Shown here: positions 53,476 through 64,000 of the stretch, piece by piece
How the letters are laid out: each line of letters opens with the position of its first letter
Position numbering within the stretch: the first letter of the stretch is position 1
Notes under the pieces: model-generated
Databases searched by the model: none
The model's input: only the letters and a program-made list of their open reading frames with translations
Told to the model about the DNA's origin: nothing
NCBI GenBank assembly: GCA_963576725.1
Contig: OY755242.1
Coordinates: 26,843,858 to 26,907,857 of the forward strand
Reading direction: 5' to 3'
Source of the DNA: Azorinus chamasolen
Lineage: Eukaryota; Mollusca; Bivalvia; Cardiida; Solecurtidae
Length of the DNA: 64,000 nt
Position numbers and translations under genes: made by a program

Positions 53476-54671
53476 AATCATCATTTCCATCAAGGCCCTA
53501 TGTTGTTATCAATCTTTAGTCTCGCTTCGGGCGGTCATTTCATGAGGTTTTGTGGAATGAATGATGCGCATTTTATTAATGGTTTTGTCTGTATCTATGT
53601 AAAGATGTCAGCACGTGGTATTCGGGCTTAGTCAACCATTATTCTGTTCTATGTTTGATCCAAAGTTCAATACGTTCTGAATATTCATGGTCAAAATAGT
53701 TATGCTGAAATCTGTAAGGTGAAACACTGTGGCCATTTTAGAAAGAAAATATTCAGAATCCCAGTAGCAAATAGAGCAGTTCTGTGTCTACTCTGTTAGC
53801 AAATGGAAAAGTGTTTATTAGAAGAGTTTACATGAATGAAACCGGAACCGTTCTCATGCTAAGAGTGTTCTAACTGGTATCAAGCTTGGATCCAATTGAA
53901 ACAAGTTGTTTGACACTCAATCACAACTTTCTCAAAGGGCTGAAAAGATCCGAATTTAGCCAAACATTCAGCAAATCCGAAATTGAGTTGACATTTTTTC
54001 AACACGAGAAGGGTTAACAGAGCGAACCATTTCAAGCCTAGATTAAATGATATATTGCTTAAGACTCACCAAAAATCTTAAGTGTGTGCCTCCCGTAGTT
54101 CTATCTATTATTAAGGAAATATATAGAATATGGTTTGTTTTCACGGAGGTATGAAACACATCTTGGACACACTGTTTGAAACCGAGAAGCGGTTTCATAC
54201 CAAAGTGTGACCAAGGTTGTTTTATACCTCCATGAAATAAAGGTCTATGTATTACGTATAATTTAATATTACTATTGAATGTAATAGTGATATTGAAAAA
54301 AAAATCACAAATCATTGGTTTATTTTCAACTCTTAAAACTGATTCATATAACTGCGGACGCATACAAAGTAGTCCCGGCAAGCCGTGTCCTAAATATTTT
54401 TCAGGGGCTATGAAAAACAATACAGCAATCACAGCTCACCAAAGTAATAAAAACGAACAGATAAGATAAGAATACCATTTGATCAATGAGAATGAGCAAG
54501 AGTTAAAATGTCCCGACTTCTATTAGAGTGTTAATCAACCCACAAAATCGTGTTTTATTTTTTCCTATACATGTCAAATGTGGAACAAAATATCGGAATG
54601 TACGTTTGTTAATCTTATGTCCATGACAACGAGATATTACGTCATGGCCATGGCATAAGTTCTAATATGTT

Positions 54672-55150
54672 AAGCATTAGGCACTTAAAGGGCGCCCAAG
54701 TAGGCAAAAACGTTATTCTGCAAAATACCGATTAGTACCGCTTGGCATGTTCAGGGCGTCATACTTTACATAGTGCAACAAAGAGCACTTGGAAAGTACT
54801 AAACTGTAAATATACAGTACCATGGTACACATTTACATTCACAGAAGGCCTGATGTTTATAACATTCGGCACTTATAGGGAGCCCAAGTAGGCAAAAACG
54901 CTATTCTGCAAAGTACCGCTTAGTACAGCTTGGCGTGTTTAGGGCGGCATACTTTACACATAGTGTAACAAAGTGCACTTGAAAAGTACCAAAATGTAAA
55001 CATACAGTACCGTGGTACACATTTACATTCACAGAATGCCTACTTTTGATAATATTGGGCACTTATAGTGCGCCTAAGTAGGCAAACACGCTATTCTGCA
55101 AACTACCACTAAGTACCGCTTGACATGTTTAGGGCGCTATACGTTACATA
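54672..55150. repeat. Tandem array, right duplication copy
   Basis: Three units starting near 54,680, 54,870 and 55,059 (GGCACTTAWAGGGMGCCCAAG), each about 190 bp and ending in a CATACTTTACA-like stretch. Confidence 0.75.
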
Positions 55151-55962
55151 GTTTAATTAAATACCTAGACACATGATTTTACCTTTTGACAAAGTATGGC
55201 GTGCAATAAGGCTGGTTCAAATCAGACGTCTCATATACGATTCATCTACTCGGGATCTGCATTGTTTTCTAGCCAAAATACAATTTTCGAATTAAGACTC
55301 GGATCGGGGTCTACGCCGTCTTTGTGACATTAACTTGCCTTGTTGTATGCGTATGATGTTAGCCTTTGTAATACATGCATTGCATAATTATGTTAAATCT
55401 TGCTGGTTTTATATGGTATTGACCAGACTCAGACGCCACACATATGATACATCATACTAGGGTCTACACTGTTTCCTAGTGAATCTTTTTTGTTTTCTTG
55501 CATGTGATTGTTTTTGGTTAAATTAATGTTTATGGCGACTCCTTTACCGGCGTCATGTGACAACTTGTACCATTTTATTGTACATTTTATGCGAACAAGT
55601 ACTTGGACTCAATTAAAAATGCACCAAGTGCATGTATTGCATGATGGATCTGTGGTGTCTGGGGTTTTTTCTCTTTCGACACTTATTGTGAATCATCCAT
55701 GCGATTACATTTCTCATTTCGAATCCCGGCCAGGGCATTTGGATTTCATGTGAGAAAGCCGTCCAGCTGGCTTGCGGTAGGTCGGTGGATCTATCTGGAT
55801 ATTCTTCTGTGCACAAAACAATGCAATTTGTTCCTTGCACAATAGAACCTCTGGGGTCTTCCTCAACATGTAATTAAGAGGACATTCTGGTGTGATTGAA
55901 ATACTGTTAAAACTTCATAAAACCCGATACAAATCAAACCAAATAATTCCGATGGTCATAAT

Positions 55963-56333
55963 CAGGCGCGGATTTGGAGGGGCGGAGGCGGCGTACGCCC
56001 CCTAAAATTGCCAAAACAAATTTTAAGTAATATTTTATATCTATATACAGTAAAACCTCTCTATAACGATCACTAAATTGTGTTAATTAGTTTGTATTTA
56101 GAGCAGGTGGCATCTTAAAGCAAGGTGAAAGTAAAACTGAACGCTCCCATGGGAGCGTTCTGTTTTACTTTCACCTTTCTTTAAGCAGTCACCTGCCTTT
56201 AACACAGCTCTTTTTTTTCAACATGTATTACAAACTCACTATTTATTTATGTCATCAAGCATAAAAATCTACGTCCCATCCCCTACAAAAAAATCTAACC
56301 CCCACCTAATCTGAAATCCTGGATCCGCACCTG
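55963..56333. mobile_element. hAT-like MITE with nested P1, right duplication copy
   Basis: Counterpart of 8485-8869. The nested P1 MITE runs about 56,048-56,210 and its apex has become GCTCCCATGGGAGC, still palindromic. Confidence 0.65.
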
Positions 56334-56714
56334 ATAATAAAGGTAAGTGTACTTGAATTAAATTCATATGATAAGATCTACCTGTCTGCACTCAGAGACA
56401 ATTCATATTCTTGTCTGCTGCAATTCTAAAAAAATGTGTTCGGTAAATTAAGCAAAAGGTACTCAGTAAAAAATGCTGCTTATTTCTGTTTTGTTTTTTT
56501 AATTTTCACGTCTTTTCAAAAATATTTGGATCCTGGTAAGAGTGGATTACACTTCGTCTTCTCACGATCCCAAGTATGTTTATGCGAAAGAAGTAAATGA
56601 AAATTTATGTTAGGAATAATAGCACCGTGGCCATAAATGAGTAGTTTTATAATGGCACGTGAACACATATTTTGGTCATGGTAGTAGAAGGTGTAGATTC
56701 AGATGCAGTAGCCC

Positions 56715-56974
56715 TTAAACCATTCCCTCATTTAACCCATTCCCTCATTTAACCCATTCCCTCATATTGACGACTTTTGACGACTCTGTAAAAGTCACTA
56801 TGTGAAACCATTGTGATAAATAGAGCATTTGCTCCTATAGGAGCAAATGCTCTATTTATCACAATGGTTTCAAACTACAGAATTCTAAAACTTTCCTTTT
56901 CTCTAGTTAATGATCATTTTCGGTATATTTATTCAAAGAGGTATCTAAATATAGCCTATGAGGTAATGGGTTAA
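56715..56974 (+). mobile_element. TTAA MITE, family B, paralogue of 9249-9527
   Basis: Left-end motif CCATTCCCTCA repeated three times; perfect apex; ends GGTAATGGGTTAA. A second family B left fragment follows (56,971-57,025), as in the left copy. Confidence 0.8.
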
Positions 56975-57598
56975 TTCATTCCCTCCTATTGACGCCATTT
57001 GTAATATCTGTAAAAATCATTTTGAAACCATCACGTGTAACGACAAGCTACCGAGGGTGATACCTTAGGTCGCCAACCAACAGCTAACAGCAAATATGTC
57101 TATTTACAAAGAATTATACAAATTTAAAAATAAGTAAATAAGAAAACCCTTAAACATTGCACTTCAACTCTGAATTGTCAGTGTCCACTACATTCACAAT
57201 AACTTAACACCTGTCTCTTGATATTATTAATTATTCAGTCTCTCCGGATCCAAGCAAATACAAGTATAATCGCACACACAGGTACACTCGGTTACTGTAC
57301 GACACTGGCGTCACTAGGGCACACTTCTTATAGTCTATTAATGAGAACTACTAAATATAGTCTTGCTGGTATCTGCTCACAGCTTATGGCATGCTACGTC
57401 GTCCCTGTACGAATAAGTACTCGTTGATGCCGGATGGTTACCAACATAAAATTATATGAACCGAAAACCGCCACAAAAAAGGATTTACCAACGCGTATGG
57501 GCAGATGAAGACTCTTCAGTTCCTTTCTAAAGTCAATGTAAAGTAAACTCGGTCGACACAATGAGTATCAATGTCGCTCTTTCAGATAGGTTGCAGCT

Positions 57599-57851
57599 TA
57601 ACCCTTTCCCTTATGTAAGCGCATTTTGACGCATCTGCAAACAGAGTAGACCCAGATCGGACGGCTCCTATAGGAGCCGTCTGATCAGGGTCTGCTCTGT
57701 TTGCTTATGGTGTGATATAGATCTGATTCGACAGCTTCTACCTGAATCAAAGTTTCCTGTGTTCATATGCTATTACATGTATAAAAAATAATCTTATTAA
57801 TATTCATGACGACATTATTTCCTACATGAATATTCATCAGGGAAAGGGTTA
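57599..57851 (+). mobile_element. TTAA MITE, family C, paralogue of 11,615-11,863
   Basis: TTAACCCTTTCCCTTATG to GGGAAAGGGTTA, apex GGCTCCTATAGGAGCC. Confidence 0.82.
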
Positions 57852-58398
57852 TTGCAAGTTTAAAAGGCATGCAGAAAGCTCCTAACAGGAACCTTCAGCG
57901 TGCCTTTCACGCAGCATCAAACAGCCATTTGCCGAAAAAACGAGTGCGTTCTTTAGGAAAATTCCGGTTTAGAGAGGGTTTACCGTACATAATAAGCAAA
58001 CAGAGCTTACCCTGACCAGATGGCTTCGTCTGATTTTGGTCTACCCTGTCCGCTAATGCGTAGAAAAGTGTCTTTATGGAGTAATGGGTTAGAAGAGACA
58101 ACTGTTTGTGGTGTTTGCCATATTACTGCCTGTACATAGTTACAAATAAACATTTTCAGAACAATGTTGTAATTTACTCGTGATTTACATTCCTTCTCTA
58201 GAAAATATTCTAGAAAATCTAGAAAAGATTCTGCGGAACAATCGGGGTGTAAAGAAGTTTATTTGGGGATCTGAGCCATACATATTTTGCATATGAATAC
58301 AGTGTATTCCAATGTGGTATTGGATTTATTACATGTACAGGTCAAACAATTGATTATATCGAAGCACATGCAATACTACTGTTTATAATGTGTGGGCA

Positions 58399-58646
58399 TT
58401 TAACTCTTTTGGCGCCAAATTTAAAAGTGTCGTCTGCAATAATAATTTCATATTAAATATAATTCTAAACTAAATAATAAAGGTATATCAGCAAAACATT
58501 TATTTTTAAAAACTTGTATGCTTGGGCTAAAACAATACAGAAAACTGAATCCCATGTCAGATGCCGCCTTGAAAAGGCGGCATCTGACCTGGGACTGCAC
58601 TGTTTTCAATGGTGCCAACAGGCGACACTGGCGCCGAAAGAATTAA
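58399..58646 (-). mobile_element. TTAA MITE, family E, paralogue of 12,389-12,636
   Basis: TTAACTCTTTTGGCGCC to GGCGCCGAAAGAATTAA with the same hairpin. Confidence 0.8.
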
Positions 58647-59165
58647 CACTTTACTTCACAATATGTTTTTACTCCTTTACAAACCGAGGAAGTCGACCAC
58701 AAGGAGCCGTCTGATCAGATTCTGCTCTGTTTGCTTAAGGAATAATATAAATCGAACTCTTCTGTTTGTGCAATGATCAAAACCTAAATGTGTTTGTAAG
58801 CTATTATAACATTACATCTAATCTATGTTCATGTTATCATTATTTTTACACGAATGTTCATGGAGTAAATGACCAGTTTGTATCCCTTTTAGAAGTCCAA
58901 CAAACTTTGCTCACATACAATTTAAATAGTATATTATCTGAATTTGTAACGTTATAACGCAGATATGTATTAAATTGTACTGATATAACAAGAAATATGT
59001 GATGGGTAGCGCGCTAGCTCCCCTTATATTTCTGTAGTACATGCCCTTTACTTTTACTCTCCATAATCTTCTACAACATTTAAGCTATATTCTCTCATAT
59101 TCTTTTGATTTAGTATGACCCCATACACCATTTCTATAAATAAAATAAAATCATTTCTTCTAACA

Positions 59166-59595
59166 CTACACCGTATATGTAGTACAGTTGTAAAGAATTG
59201 ACAAACATCTCACCAGTGTACCTTTCAAATGAAGAGGTACAATAACACCTTCTGTACGCTTGTCTGGATAATAGCCCGTATTAAAAATAGCGTTAAATAA
59301 GTCACATAAATGGGTCACAATTAAATCAATACTTTCCGTGCATGTCATCATTGTCATTTGAAACATGTTCAAGTTTCATGCAAAACCAGATATTGTTTCT
59401 GTTCATAATATTTACAATGTTTTCGTCCTCCTTTTTACAATTTAATAAGCCGTTCACATTCAAGAAAAGTATGCACAAAACCTCTACCTCCCCCTGAAAA
59501 TCATGTTTCTTTACACACTTGACATACAGAGTGTCGTATGCTAGCCACGTCTCCGTACTATTGTCTATAGTCTTTAATAATTGGTACAAGTTGTT
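59166..59595 (-). pseudogene. Internally deleted LINE fragment (endonuclease start joined to RT segment)
   Basis: On the minus strand an endonuclease start (FLNVNGLLNCKKEDENIVN) is followed within about 35 residues by an RT segment (HLCDLFNAIFNTGYYPD, then TEGVIVPLH). The bulk of the endonuclease is missing and the frames do not agree across the join. The left duplication copy ends inside this element at 13,340, next to the insertion of a second LINE. Confidence 0.7.
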
Positions 59596-59639
59596 TCCTC
59601 TTTTGAACGACCTATTTCTGTTCTTTCTTTGCTGTTCTG

Positions 59640-60670
59640 GTTTGTTCTAATTTAAAAAAAATAATATTTTTATAGCATTTTGTGATTTTCAATGGAGAAC
59701 ACAGTAAGCTTTATTGATACCTTATTAAAATATGCTTAAAAGAGAAACGTCGCTAGAAACTCGTCATGACACTATTCTAGATTGACATATAGAATAATAA
59801 CTCGACAGAGTTCTGAATTATTCTGGTAAATTTGACACATTTGTCTATGTTATAGTAAATTCAGTGGCGTTAAGGAGCATTTTAGAAACGTGTAAACAAC
59901 GTATTACAAAAATCACGAAATACTTTATACATTCAAAAGTACATAAAACATTAAACACAGAGTCAATCCGCAATATTCAAATTAATTTTTAAAAAAAGAC
60001 AATTTAACTTACAACAAACACAAAACGTAAGTTAAAAGTATTACTAAAACATTTAAAGACGTAAGAAATGGTTAAAACAATGAATAGAAACTTCTGAAAG
60101 GACATGTTTTAAGATTGATCTTGAATGTCGCACTGAGCTTATAACGGGTAGCAGGTTCAATTGACTTTAAAGGTAATAGTCATACCGTGTTGATCAAAAG
60201 ATCAAATACCAATAACCCTAACATTTTCCAAGACACATGTATGTGAAAATGAGAGAAGGTATCATGCTATTTCAACTGTCCTGTTGAGTGACATATGTCA
60301 AAACCTGCAATTATACACACTCTGTATCAATATAATTAGGGTCAGCAAGAAACGAAGGAACTAGCATGTAAACTAGGCCAATGAATTAAGGTCATATAAT
60401 TTGCGTTAACGTCAGAAATCGCGGTGTAGACAAACTACATTAGGTCCCCGATATTTCGAACAATGAAACAAGTATCTTTATCGGTCTCTAAGACAAATGG
60501 ATGCTTAATGCTATGTGAGGGAATGCAGAACGCTCCTCTCGGTCTGGTAAGCAGACACCTTTCGAAATGGTGTCGAAATGGTGTCAAAAGGCGGGAATAG
60601 ATTAAACTAAGAAGACATTCGGACGTTCGGAAAGACGGACAAATACAATGCAATGTGTCCTAATGAAATG
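59640..60670. other. Non-coding stretch
   Basis: AT-rich sequence with a relic of the P3 left arm near 60,490-60,540 (GATGCTTAATGCTATGTGAG, ACGCTCCTCTCGG). No gene supported. Confidence 0.45.
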
Positions 60671-60676
60671 TAAATA

Positions 60677-60873
60677 CAGTAAAACCTCTCTATAACGGCC
60701 ACTAAATTGTGTAAAAATTAGTTGATATTTAGGGCAGGTGGCTGCTTAAAGCAAGGTGAAAGTAAAACAGAACGGAGCGTTCTGTTTTACTTTCACCTTG
60801 CTTTAAGCAGCCACCTGCCTTTAACACAATATACTTTATGTAATTTAGTGGCCGTATTAGAGAGGTTTTACTG
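60677..60873. mobile_element. Pogo-like MITE, family P1, apex deleted
   Basis: Complete ends flanked by TA. The tip is shortened to AACAGAACGGAGCGTTCTG. Confidence 0.83.
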
Positions 60874-60879
60874 TACCAC

Positions 60880-61428
60880 TACTCGGCGTCTCATCAGGAT
60901 CCAAGCTGTGAGACGCTCGGTCAACAGTTTCTCAAACATTTCTACGAATCAGAAGTAATTAAAACACGCAACAGATAAGAATTATGGAAGACATAATTGT
61001 TTCTGCTCGATAAGGAGTAACCATTATCTTGTTGATCTCGACATAATTGCCATTTGAAAATACATGTAGTACATTACCATTATGCATTCACCATGTAAGA
61101 TGCAATCACAACTTTGTTTTCTCGACTTTACTCAAAGGAATACAACACTGTAAGTGATCACTGTGTCCAACGACTACCTGATACGAGTCATTTATCTACA
61201 GCCAAATTTACGAGCCATTTATCCACAGTCAAAAATACGAGCCATTAATCCACAGCCAAAATTAAACAAACTGTGTAAATCTATACACTTGAGTTTACGT
61301 ACTACAGAGGTTCGGATAAGGTGCGTAAATTAAAGCATTTTAAAGAATAACTCCATCATGTCTCTACCAAACCCTATGTAGTTAACTCAGTAGTCACAAC
61401 CCAGGATTTGGTGGACACAGGAATCTTA
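60880..61428. other. Non-coding stretch with MITE relics
   Basis: A family D fragment (CGGCGTCTCATCAGGATCC) follows the P1 MITE, then short repeats of ACGAGCCATTTATCCACAG (three times, 61,185-61,265), then a relic of a family I core near 61,370-61,415. Confidence 0.5.
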
Positions 61429-61581
61429 AAAAGCAGGTGGTTTCTTAATACAGGGCAAAGGTAATGCAGAAAGCGTATATAGTAGCTTTTTGCAATAGTT
61501 TTCACCTGTATTAAGCAACCACCTGTCTTACAGACCCATAAATAGACCTCATTTTGATTGTCGCTTTAGACAGGTTCTACT
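61429..61581. mobile_element. Pogo-like MITE, family P3, left end missing, unoccupied target
   Basis: GCAGGTGGTTTCTTAATAC to GACAGGTTCTACTG. At the point where two other copies carry family B it reads TCGCTTTAGACAGG without an insert. Confidence 0.65.
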
Positions 61582-61769
61582 GTATCTGGGTATGCACATT
61601 TGTCTGTGACTCAGTCGATAACATAAACTCGCTAAATGATCATTAATTTCTGAAACATTACCATCGTATCTTATGTATGTATGACGAATTGTATGTTATC
61701 CAAATCCAATAGAAATACAATAGAGCGGCTTTAAAGCTTTTAAGCTTTGAATTTATTGAGCGCAAAAAT

Positions 61770-62153
61770 CATAAATACAGGTGATTGCTTAAAACAGGGC
61801 TAAAATAAATGTAGAAAGAGGAACTTTCTGCATTACATTTAGCATTCATTCAGCTACCACCTGCCTTACAGACTCATGTTTAGAAACTTTAGACCTCTTT
61901 TGATGGTCTCATAACCCATTCCCTCATATTGACGACTTTTGACGACTCTGTAAAAGTGACTTTGTGAAACCATTGTGATAAATAGAGCATTTGCTCCTAT
62001 AGGAGCAAATGCTCTATTTATCACAATGGTTTCAAATTGTAAAATTCTAAACACTTCCTTTTCTCTAGTTGATGCTCCTTTTCGGTAGATTTATTCAAAG
62101 TGGTTGTATCTAAAAATAGCCTATGAGGTAATGGGTTAAGACAGATTCTACTG
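61770..62153. mobile_element. Composite MITE: P3 with family B inserted (second copy)
   Basis: P3 left arm (CAGGTGATTGCTTAAAAC), family B at 61,911-62,139 with apex GCTCCTATAGGAGC, then P3 right end GACAGATTCTACTG. The arrangement is identical to 16,520-16,912. Confidence 0.75.
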
Positions 62154-62239
62154 TATTGTCTTTGTTTAATCTCTATTATATAAAGCATCGTTACACAGTT
62201 AGAGGGTTTCTAACTTTCTATGTCCGATGTGCAATACTA

Positions 62240-62453
62240 TTATTTTCTTGGAATTGCCCGACAGGAGTATGGTTTAGGTCGGATTACGAGATCTATGTCG
62301 TAGTCCCCCTTTCTGGGGTCACACGATACGGCATGATCTGACAAGAACTCAAACGTGAAACGCCTAAGTAAAGTAGCAACGAAGAGGAATATTCTATTCC
62401 TGGCTAGACTCTCTCCAATACACCTCCTCTTGCCTACGCTGAAGGGAATCCAG
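62240..62453 (-). CDS. Cytochrome P450, terminal exon
   Basis: The minus strand reads TTTATTTTCAG (acceptor, AG at 62455-62454) then WIPFSVGKRRCIGESLARN, containing the P450 haem-ligand signature FxxGxRxCxG (F-S-V-G-K-R-R-C-I-G) with the axial cysteine. It continues through the L helix (FLFVATLLRRFTFEF) to a C-terminal tail ending in a TAA stop at 62240. The exon starts on the third base of a codon. P450s of this type are membrane-bound haem monooxygenases, and the motif resembles the CYP2-like group of animals. Upstream exons would lie at higher coordinates, but 62,476-64,000 holds only a MITE and a LINE, so they are outside the window or lost. The exon itself is intact. Confidence 0.8.
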
Positions 62454-62475
62454 CTGAAAATAAACATCAACGGTG

Positions 62476-62671
62476 CAGTAATAAACCTCTCTATAACGGC
62501 CACTAAATTACATCAAGTATTCTATGTAAAAGGCAGGTGGCTGCTTAAAGCAAGGTGAAAGTAAAACAGAACGTTGCTATAGGAGCTCTTTCACCTTGCT
62601 TTAAGCAGCCACCTGCTCTAAATACCAGCAAATTAATTCAATTTAGTGGCCGTTATAGAGAGGTTTTACTG
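62476..62671. mobile_element. Pogo-like MITE, family P1, beside the P450 splice acceptor
   Basis: Runs from CAGTAATAAACCTC to GAGGTTTTACTG. Its edge lies 20 bp upstream of the acceptor AG of the P450 exon (minus strand), so it sits where the branch point would normally be. Confidence 0.82.
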
Positions 62672-62689
62672 TATCTGTAAACAAAGTAT

Positions 62690-64000
62690 ACTGCGAAAAA
62701 TTACCCATATAAATGTAACCAAAACGAAACACATTAGTCACACATTCTTCAAACTACTCTGGATACTTGCAGTCGATAGACGATGAAATTGACAGGACAT
62801 GTGAAATTGATAAATCTCACTTTTGGTAATTGTTTAATGCCAGACGGAAACCGTCAAATTCTCAGCCAGGGGCTGAACTATGTTTTAATGGTAATATATA
62901 TAGGGGGCAATCCTTAATCACGGAACAATGGAAAATGTACTTTGAAAATTTATACTCTATGAGTGATAATGCAGAGTTTGACAGTGCTTGGAAAGATATA
63001 GTTGACTCTCAAATTAGTAGTTATCTAGGAAATCTGACCCCTGACCCCGACATTGAAATTTCGGAATCTGAAGTCCGTAAGTCAATGCAAAAATGCAAAA
63101 AAGGGAAAGCACCCGGGGTAGACAATGTGTGCTATGAATATTATATATATGCAGGAGATGTTATAGTTACTGCCTTAGCCAAATTGTACACTGCAATGTT
63201 TAGATCAGGTTATGTGCCTGAGCTTATGAAGAAAGGTGTCATTATCACATTGTTTAAAGGTGGCAATAAGCGTAAAGACGACCCGAATAGTTACAGGGCT
63301 ATCACTTTAACCCCGACTATTTTTAAAATCTTTGAAACAGTTCTAATGGATAGATGTAAAGAAACTATACTTAGGAACATTAGTATCCAACAAGGAAGAT
63401 TCCAGGAGAATTTAGGTTGTATGATGACGTCATTCCTCGTTAAAGAATCGTTACTTTACTGTAAGGAGTATAAAAGTCCGGTGTATGCCTGCTTTTTGGA
63501 TGCGCGTCAGGCCTTCGATAAAGTGTGGCATAATGGTCTTTTTTTCAAGCTGCTAGAATGCGGTCTAAATAGCTCTTATTTTATCTTATTTGTTAAAATG
63601 TATGAAAACATGAAAAGTTGTGTGAGAAACGGGGGTCAATTATCTGACTGGTTCAATGTCTCACAGGGGACGCGACAGGGTGGTAAAAGTTCGCCAGTAC
63701 TTTATTTACTCTACATTGACGGACTAATAAAACACTTGCAAGGGAGCAGGCTTGGATTAGTAATATAATTTAGACATAAGTTCACAATGTGTCGCAGATG
63801 CTATGCTTTTACTGTCACTTTCGAAAGTAGGTTTAAATCACATGTTAGACATTTGTTACACATATGTGCATAAGTGGAGATTTGAATATAATCCTTCAAA
63901 ATGCGCTGATGTAAGTTTCAATACTAATCGCGACGGTCAGCTATTTGAGTGGACATTGGGTGACGATATCATACCAGTTAATGCCATATATAGACATTTA
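62690..64000 (+). mobile_element. 5'-truncated LINE, runs off the window
   Basis: Starts just after a MITE (62,476-62,671) and continues to the window end. The first readable part is EIDKSHFW, then an in-frame TAA at 62827-62829, then the RT region. The 5' endonuclease half is absent. It is on the opposite strand to the P450 exon and fills the space where upstream P450 exons would be expected. Confidence 0.82.
62830..64000 (+). pseudogene. LINE reverse transcriptase fragment with stop, frameshift and altered catalytic box
   Basis: RT motifs in order: KKGKAPGVDNVCYEYY, MKKGVIITLFKGGNK, NSYRAITLTPTIFKIFE, QGRFQENLGCMM, motif A FLDARQAFDKVWH, motif B SQGTRQGGKSSPVLYLLYID. The frame stops at TAA 63766-63768. 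In another frame the protein resumes as ADAMLLLSLSKVGLNHM and then KWRFEYNPSKCADVSF to the window end. The expected catalytic YADD box reads VADA, so the second catalytic Asp is lost. Family role is target-primed reverse transcription; this copy cannot be active. Confidence 0.85.

Larger units (their letters stand above)
48777..59231 (+). repeat. Segmental duplication, right copy
   Basis: Direct-orientation counterpart of 1-13,340, shorter (about 10.45 kb against 13.3 kb) mainly because it lacks several insertions found on the left. It has one insertion of its own, a TTAA MITE at 50,609-50,858. It carries exons 2-4 of peptide gene copy 2; that gene's promoter and first exon lie upstream at 43.4-43.5 kb, outside the part of the duplication visible here. 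Past 59,231 the sequence runs on into a LINE fragment, whereas the left copy is interrupted by another LINE at that base. Confidence 0.93.

Noticed and set aside
59326..59589. 87-codon minus-strand frame as a host gene
   Set aside because: The FLNVNGLLN motif is a LINE endonuclease start fused to RT remnants.

Overview
This is AT-rich, intron-bearing animal DNA. It is packed with short palindromic transposons, non-LTR retrotransposons, a Penelope-like reverse transcriptase and tRNA-derived SINEs. That mix, and the wording of the reverse transcriptase remnants, suggests a mollusc, probably a bivalve. I cannot name the species from sequence alone.

The most notable content is a small secreted-peptide gene family that open-reading-frame listing misses because its exons are 7 to 30 codons long. 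Copy 1 (exons 2-4 at 636-725, 3768-3844, 5467-5497; exon 1 left of the window) and copy 2 (exons 1-4 at 43516-43536, 49405-49494, 51791-51867, 52860-52890) have consistent splice phases. Both have a signal-peptide-like N-terminus, four cysteines spaced C-X10-C-X6-C-X16-C, a stop at the same place and an AATAAA 24 bases after it. Between the copies I count 15 amino-acid-changing codons and 2 silent ones, while the introns look about 5-7% diverged by eye. That is the pattern of diversifying selection. An orphan promoter plus first exon lies on the minus strand near 21.2-21.4 kb, and a decayed first exon lies near 10.67 kb. The only other host coding sequence I recognise is the last exon of a cytochrome P450 (62240-62453, minus).

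Layout: 1-13.3 kb and 48.78-59.23 kb are two direct copies of one segmental duplication, each holding exons 2-4 of the peptide gene and differing by many transposon insertions and deletions. 13.3-14.6 kb is a 5'-truncated LINE flanked by opposed copies of its own 3' end. 14.6-22.2 kb is a field of nested MITEs. 22.3-27.2 kb is a nearly full-length LINE with one nonsense codon and a probable frameshift. 27.5-32.3 kb holds minisatellites, TTAA elements and a broken Penelope-like RT. 32.65-42.17 kb is bounded by 1-kb inverted arms and contains microsatellites, a 21-bp minisatellite and a SINE. 42.2-48.8 kb is the promoter, exon 1 and long first intron of peptide copy 2. 59.2-64 kb holds LINE fragments, more MITEs and the P450 exon.

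The MITEs fall into two target classes. One has TTAA targets and ends starting CCC (piggyBac-like). The other has TA targets and ends starting CAGT (pogo/Tc1-like). Three filled/empty site pairs inside the window support this directly. Several families from both classes carry the same hairpin apex, GCTCC-(2-4 nt)-GGAGC, which class membership alone does not explain.
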